Assembly: GCF_021532615.1 (NCBI RefSeq)
Contig: NZ_JAKGAQ010000004.1
Location: 186,001 to 250,000, forward strand
Origin: Octadecabacter dasysiphoniae
GTDB taxonomy: Bacteria; Pseudomonadota; Alphaproteobacteria; Rhodobacterales; Rhodobacteraceae
DNA length: 64,000 bases
Reading direction: 5' to 3'
Part shown: piece after piece, positions 60,278 through 64,000 of the stretch
How the letters are laid out: every line of letters starts with the position of its first letter
How positions within the stretch are numbered: the first letter of the stretch is position 1
The notes under the pieces: model-generated
The model's input: the letters and a program-made list of their open reading frames with translations, nothing else
The model's database searches: none
Told to the model about the DNA's origin: nothing
Translations under genes and position numbers: made by a program

Positions 60278-62163
60278 GATTTGGCGTAACCCAACGGTTT
60301 CAACGCCTCGCGGATTTCATCGAGGATCGCAGGGTCGTCAATTGTCGCGGGCATCTTGAACTCAGCGCTATCCGCGATCTTGACCATCGTGGCGCGCAAG
60401 ATCTTACCGGATCGCGTTTTGGGCAGGCGGTCCACCACAGCGCACAGTTTGAACGCCGCAACAGGGCCGATTTTGTCGCGCACCAGTTTGATGCAGTCTT
60501 TGACGATATCCTCATGGGTCGTGGTGGCACCTTTGTTGAGGCAGACGAACCCCATGGGCAACTGGCCCTTCAACGCATCCGTGACACCGATCACCGCGCA
60601 TTCGGCGACGTCGGGATGCGCGGCAAGGACTTCTTCCATACCGCCCGTCGACAGACGGTGCCCGGCCACGTTGATCACATCATCCGTGCGCGCCATGATA
60701 TAAAGATATCCGTCTTCATCGATCATGCCCGCATCGCCGGTTTCGTAATAACCGGGGAAAGTGTTGAGGTAGCTGGATAGGAACCTTTCTGGCGCATTCC
60801 AAAGCGTGGGGAACGTGCCGGGGGGCAGGGGCAGCTTGATCACAATCGCGCCTAGTTCGCCTGACGGCAGTTCGTTCCCGTCATCATCGAGAATTTTCAT
60901 ACCGAACCCCGGCAGCGGCACTGACGGGCTGCCCAGTTTCACATCAAGAAGTTCGATGCCAACGGGATTACACACCCCCGGGTAGCCAAGTTCGGTTTGC
61001 CACCAATGGTCAATAACCGGCTTTTGCAACTGGTCTTGCGCCCAGATGATTGTGTCGGGGTCCGCGCGTTCGCCCGCAAGGAACACCTGATCAAGACAGC
61101 TGAGGTCGTATTTCTTCACGAACTCCCCTGTCGGGTCTTCGCGTTTCACGGCGCGAAAGGCGGTGGGGGCGGTGAAAAAGGATTTGACGTTGTGGTCCTG
61201 GATGACCCGCCAGAACGTGCCCGCATCCGGTGTGCCGATGGGCTTGCCTTCAAACACGATCGTCGTGTTGCCGTGGATCAGCGGCCCGTAACAGATATAG
61301 CTGTGCCCGACGACCCAACCGACATCGGATGCAGCCCACCACACATCACCGGGATCGACATTGTAGATGTTTTTCATAGTCCAATTGAGGGCCACAAGGT
61401 GGCCCGCAGTGGGGCGTACAACGCCCTTTGGGGCGCCCGTGGTGCCGGAGGTGTACAAAATATAAACGGGGTGCGTGCCTTCGACGGGCACACAATCAGC
61501 CGGGGCAACGCCCTGCTGGAATTCGTACCAGTCAACATCACGGTCCGTCATCGTGGCGCGGTCTTGGTCGCGTTGCAGGATCACCGTGAAATCGGGTTTA
61601 TGGGTCGCCAGTTCAATCGCGCCGTCCAGCAGTGGTTTGTAGGACACGACGCGGTTTGGTTCCAACCCGCAGGACGCCGCGATGATGGCTTTGGGGGTGG
61701 CATCATCGATCCGCACTGCCAGTTCATTGGCCGCAAACCCACCGAACACGACCGAATGGATCGCGCCAATCCGCGAACAGGCCAACATGGCGTCCAGCGC
61801 TTCGGCGACCATCGGCATGTAGATGATAACCCGGTCCCCTTTGCCCACACCCTTTGCCTGCAATGCCCCGGCAAGCGACGCCACGCGGGTCTGCAATTCG
61901 CGGTAGGTGATTTTGCTGATCGTGTTCGTGATCGGGCTGTCGTGGATAATGGCCACCTGATCACCGCGCCCTGCTTCGACGTGGCGGTCCACGGCATTGT
62001 AGCAGGTGTTCACACGGGCATCGCGGAACCATTCATAAATCGGGGCATTGTCGTCAAACAGGGCTTTGCTTGGCGGCGTGTCCCAATCAATCGCTTCTGC
62101 GGCTTTCATCCAGAATGCCTCCGGGTCGTCCTGCCAGCTTTTGTATACGTCGCGATATGCCAT
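60274..62163 (-). CDS. prpE: Propionyl-CoA synthetase
   Basis: The 629-aa acyl-CoA synthetase converts propionate, ATP and CoA to propionyl-CoA. The AMP-binding motif 'ILYTSGTTGAPKGVVRPTAG', 'AASDVGWVVGHSYICYGPLI', 'GYYETGDAGMIDEDGYLYI' and the catalytic lysine in 'LPKTRSGKILRATM' are intact. Length and 'HWWQTELGYPGVCNPVGIEL' favour PrpE over acetyl-CoA synthetase. GAGGGGG precedes the ATG at 62163. TTTGCA-like boxes lie upstream. It is convergent with nadK. Confidence 0.93.
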   Translation of the reverse strand: MAYRDVYKSWQDDPEAFWMKAAEAIDWDTPPSKALFDDNAPIYEWFRDARVNTCYNAVDRHVEAGRGDQVAIIHDSPITNTISKITYRELQTRVASLAGALQAKGVGKGDRVIIYMPMVAEALDAMLACSRIGAIHSVVFGGFAANELAVRIDDATPKAIIAASCGLEPNRVVSYKPLLDGAIELATHKPDFTVILQRDQDRATMTDRDVDWYEFQQGVAPADCVPVEGTHPVYILYTSGTTGAPKGVVRPTAGHLVALNWTMKNIYNVDPGDVWWAASDVGWVVGHSYICYGPLIHGNTTIVFEGKPIGTPDAGTFWRVIQDHNVKSFFTAPTAFRAVKREDPTGEFVKKYDLSCLDQVFLAGERADPDTIIWAQDQLQKPVIDHWWQTELGYPGVCNPVGIELLDVKLGSPSVPLPGFGMKILDDDGNELPSGELGAIVIKLPLPPGTFPTLWNAPERFLSSYLNTFPGYYETGDAGMIDEDGYLYIMARTDDVINVAGHRLSTGGMEEVLAAHPDVAECAVIGVTDALKGQLPMGFVCLNKGATTTHEDIVKDCIKLVRDKIGPVAAFKLCAVVDRLPKTRSGKILRATMVKIADSAEFKMPATIDDPAILDEIREALKPLGYAKS

Positions 62164-62244
62164 GTTGTGGTCCCCCTCTTGGTCATAGGGATAGGCCGTG
62201 GTTGGCCACTGGGGCAAGCCTGTTTGCGCCCACAATTGTCAGAG

Positions 62245-62362
62245 TTTGCAGATGATCGCAGATCAAAATTGCAAATCTTTGCAAACCACCCACAGGGCGC
62301 CATCATTGCGAAGTCGGTCTTGTTTCTATGCAAAGTTGCAAACATTTCTGCTAAAATTTGCA
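62245..62362. promoter_or_regulatory. TTTGCA-type operator cluster upstream of prpE
   Basis: Boxes: TTTGCA 62245-62250; ATTGCAAA 62268-62275 and TTTGCAAA 62278-62285; TATGCAAA 62327-62334 and GTTGCAAA 62335-62342; TTTGCA 62357-62362. As I recall, the short-chain fatty-acyl regulator PccR of Rhodobacter sphaeroides binds paired TTTGCAAA boxes at propionyl-CoA carboxylase promoters, so the same type of regulator may act here. Spacing of the pairs (8-10 bases centre to centre) differs from what I recall. Confidence 0.6.
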
Positions 62363-62441
62363 GAGAATTTGAATCGCATGTCGCTAGGCTAACGGATGCT
62401 TCACCAATTAAGACCTCCTTAACATTTGTGAGGAGTCGGTG

Positions 62442-62816
62442 ATGCGGTGGTTGATATTGATAGCGTGTGTGGCGGTGGCGGGATGTGATGTTGCGGTGCC
62501 AACTGGCGCGCCCATGGCGGATGTGCGCGCTGTGATTAGCACGCGGGATATCGCGATGAACCGGCCCAACACCACCACCCGAGAGGCGCTTTTCAGGATG
62601 CGCGCGGATGGCACTGGCACGGTTGAATTTATCGCAAACCCGGACGGGGCTCAGGATGTTGCGTGGACGTTGCAGGGCGATCGGTTTTGCATCGCTGCAG
62701 ACGAAGGCCTGATGGCTAGTTTTGAATGCGCCACGCTGTCGCTGGATGGCGCGCAGGTCACTTTCGCGCATACGCAGTCGGGCAACGTGGCCACGGGCGT
62801 TTTGATGCCCCGTTAA
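62442..62816 (+). CDS. Small lipoprotein, 124 aa
   Basis: The lipobox 'CVAVAGCD' (Cys 15) after a short hydrophobic segment marks a lipoprotein. The mature part ('ALFRMRADGTGTVEFIANPD', 'QGDRFCIAADEGLMASFECA') looks like a small beta-rich domain with two cysteines, which I cannot name. The ATG at 62442 follows AGGAG by 6 bases. It is divergent from prpE across the TTTGCA boxes, so it may share regulation, and its 3' end overlaps maeB by 4 bases. Confidence 0.8.
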   Translation: MRWLILIACVAVAGCDVAVPTGAPMADVRAVISTRDIAMNRPNTTTREALFRMRADGTGTVEFIANPDGAQDVAWTLQGDRFCIAADEGLMASFECATLSLDGAQVTFAHTQSGNVATGVLMPR

Positions 62817-64000
62817 CCGTAATGCTTAACCGGCGTGCCCGCGACGGCCGCCATGTTCAGCAAACCCCGCGCAGTAATCGATGGCGTCACGATATGCGCG
62901 CGGTTGCCCATGCCCATCAAGATCGGCCCAACCTCAAGCCCGCCCCCCTTCATCTTCAGGATATTGCGCACACCACTTGCGGCATCCGCATGCCCAAAGA
63001 TCAGCACGTTCGCGGGGCCCTTCATCCGGTTGCCGGGCAACAAACGTTCGCGCAGATCAGGATCCAGCGCGGCATCGACGTTCATCTCGCCCTCGTAAGT
63101 GAAATCGACCTTTTGGCTGTCAAGAATGCGCATGGCGGCGCGAATACGTGTGCCCGTATCGCAATCTAGATTGCCGAATTGTGATTGCGCACAGAACGCG
63201 ATGTTCGGCTTCAGGCCAAAGCGTTTGACGTGGCGCGCCGCGGCAATGGCGGTTTGGGCAATCTGTTCGCCCGTGGGTTCGGATCGCACGTGGGTGTCGG
63301 CGATGAAAAGCGGCCCGTCCTCAAGGATCATCATGGACAGCGCGCCTTGCACCTTCAGGTCCTTGCCCAAGATCTGTTCAATGTAATTCAAATGCCAGCG
63401 GAACTGCCCGAAGGTGCCGCAGATCATGCTGTCGGCCTCACCACGTTGCACCATAACGGCACCAATCGCCGTGGTGTTGGTGCGCATGACGGCCTTGGCA
63501 AGATCGGGTGTCACGCCTTTGCGGGCCATAAGGCTATGATATGTATCCCAATAATCGCGGTAGCGCGGATCGTTTTCAGGGTTCACGATATCAAGTTTAT
63601 CAAGATCAACGTCTAGACCCGCGCGCTCTGCACGGGCGCGGATAACATCGGGTCGCCCGATCAGGATTGGCGTTTCGGTGGTTTCTTCCAACACCGCTTG
63701 GCAGGCGCGCAGCACGCGTTCGTCTTCGCCCTCAGTAAAGACAATGCGGCGGGCGGCGGTTGCGGCGGCTTGGAACACAGGGCGCATCAGCAGGGCGGAT
63801 TTGAACACGGACGCATCCAAAGACGCCTTATAGGTAGGCAAATCGACGGGGCGGGTGGCCACGCCGGTTTCCATCGCGGCCTTGGCGACGGCGGATGCCA
63901 CGACGCCCATCAGGCGCGGATCAAACGGTTTGGGGATCAGGTATTCCGGCCCGAATGTCAGCTGTTCGCCTTGATAGGCGGCGGCGGCCTCTGCGCTGGT
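62813..64000 (-). CDS. maeB: Malic enzyme (MaeB type), C-terminal part; 5' end outside the window
   Basis: The frame is open from the window edge. The first 30 codons seen ('LTFGPEYLIPKPFDPRL') are the end of the malic enzyme domain. Next comes the phosphotransacetylase-like domain: 'ARRIVFTEGEDERVLRACQA', 'NTTAIGAVMVQRGEADSMIC', 'NVLIFGHADAASGVRNILKM' and 'LMGMGNRAHIVTPSITARGL'. The MaeB architecture fuses both. It decarboxylates malate to pyruvate with NADP+, and the PTA-like part is regulatory rather than catalytic in known members. An internal ATG at 63910 is not the start. Confidence 0.93.
   Translation of the reverse strand, partial: TSAEAAAAYQGEQLTFGPEYLIPKPFDPRLMGVVASAVAKAAMETGVATRPVDLPTYKASLDASVFKSALLMRPVFQAAATAARRIVFTEGEDERVLRACQAVLEETTETPILIGRPDVIRARAERAGLDVDLDKLDIVNPENDPRYRDYWDTYHSLMARKGVTPDLAKAVMRTNTTAIGAVMVQRGEADSMICGTFGQFRWHLNYIEQILGKDLKVQGALSMMILEDGPLFIADTHVRSEPTGEQIAQTAIAAARHVKRFGLKPNIAFCAQSQFGNLDCDTGTRIRAAMRILDSQKVDFTYEGEMNVDAALDPDLRERLLPGNRMKGPANVLIFGHADAASGVRNILKMKGGGLEVGPILMGMGNRAHIVTPSITARGLLNMAAVAGTPVKHYG

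Noticed and set aside
1..64000. CRISPR arrays, tRNA or rRNA genes, insertion sequences
   Set aside because: No regularly spaced repeats, no cloverleaf-like sequence with the TTCGANNC arm, no transposase or terminal repeats were recognised in any gap.

Overview
The window is chromosomal DNA from a GC-rich alphaproteobacterium, most likely a marine member of the Rhodobacterales (Roseobacter group). The evidence is the gene set: a GcrA cell-cycle regulator, the propionyl-CoA/methylmalonyl-CoA genes prpE, mce and meaB, a urtABCDE urea transporter with the long UrtB, DUF1467 and DUF817 proteins, a MaeB-type malic enzyme with a phosphotransacetylase-like domain, and a Rhodobacterales-style intergenic repeat next to a 13-G tract. 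Coding density is very high. At least ten neighbouring gene pairs overlap tail to tail by 4 to 32 bases, and several operons use ATGA overlaps.

Layout. 1-5.3 kb: a cut-off receiver protein, mce-DUF1467, an endonuclease/exonuclease/phosphatase protein, an EI24/nitroreductase pair, RidA and an RTX-Hint protein. 5.3-11.8 kb: histone-deacetylase-like amidohydrolase, methyltransferase, M48 lipoprotein protease, hemolysin III, a DUF1444 gene broken by one frameshift, a TPR protein, a YigZ protein and a DCC-family protein. 12.2-18.6 kb: RsgA, flavodoxin, a beta-lactamase-fold hydrolase, RimO and a pentapeptide-like membrane protein. 18.7-27.5 kb: a surface-glycan cluster with the three core steps of nonulosonic (sialic) acid synthesis (NeuC, NeuB, CMP-transferase), a Kdo-transferase paralogue, a capsule KpsS/KpsC-like protein, a family-92-like glycosyltransferase, a pyruvyltransferase-like protein, an FkbM methyltransferase and an LpxL-like acyltransferase. 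27.6-33.3 kb: pirin, WaaA, GcrA, an ABC-2 permease, a DMT transporter and a ClbS/DfsB protein. 33.5-36.1 kb: argD, a GNAT protein and argF. 36.1-42 kb: urtABCDE. 42.5-50.9 kb: SGNH hydrolase, 6-phosphogluconate dehydrogenase, HrpB, MeaB, L28, a copper-chaperone pair and a sirtuin-lipoprotein pair. 51.2-55.9 kb: lepA enclosed by AT-richer accessory genes (a split two-ORF unit and a DUF3800 gene), with palindromes, near-direct repeats and a 26-codon ORF. 56-64 kb: alpha/beta hydrolase, DUF817, glyA, nadK, prpE with TTTGCA-type boxes, a small lipoprotein and the 3' part of maeB.

How the genes work together. PrpE activates propionate. Mce and MeaB serve the methylmalonyl-CoA branch that feeds succinyl-CoA to the TCA cycle, and malic enzyme then supplies pyruvate. 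The glycan cluster, WaaA and the LpxL homologue point to a nonulosonate-decorated cell surface. ArgD/ArgF and the urea importer belong to nitrogen metabolism.

The least explained parts are the nonulosonate cassette with its second Kdo-transferase paralogue, a 16-bp helix that loops out the waaA start codon, the repeat-flanked accessory genes around lepA, and two genes that each look broken by one missing G. All calls come from reading the sequence; no database search was run.
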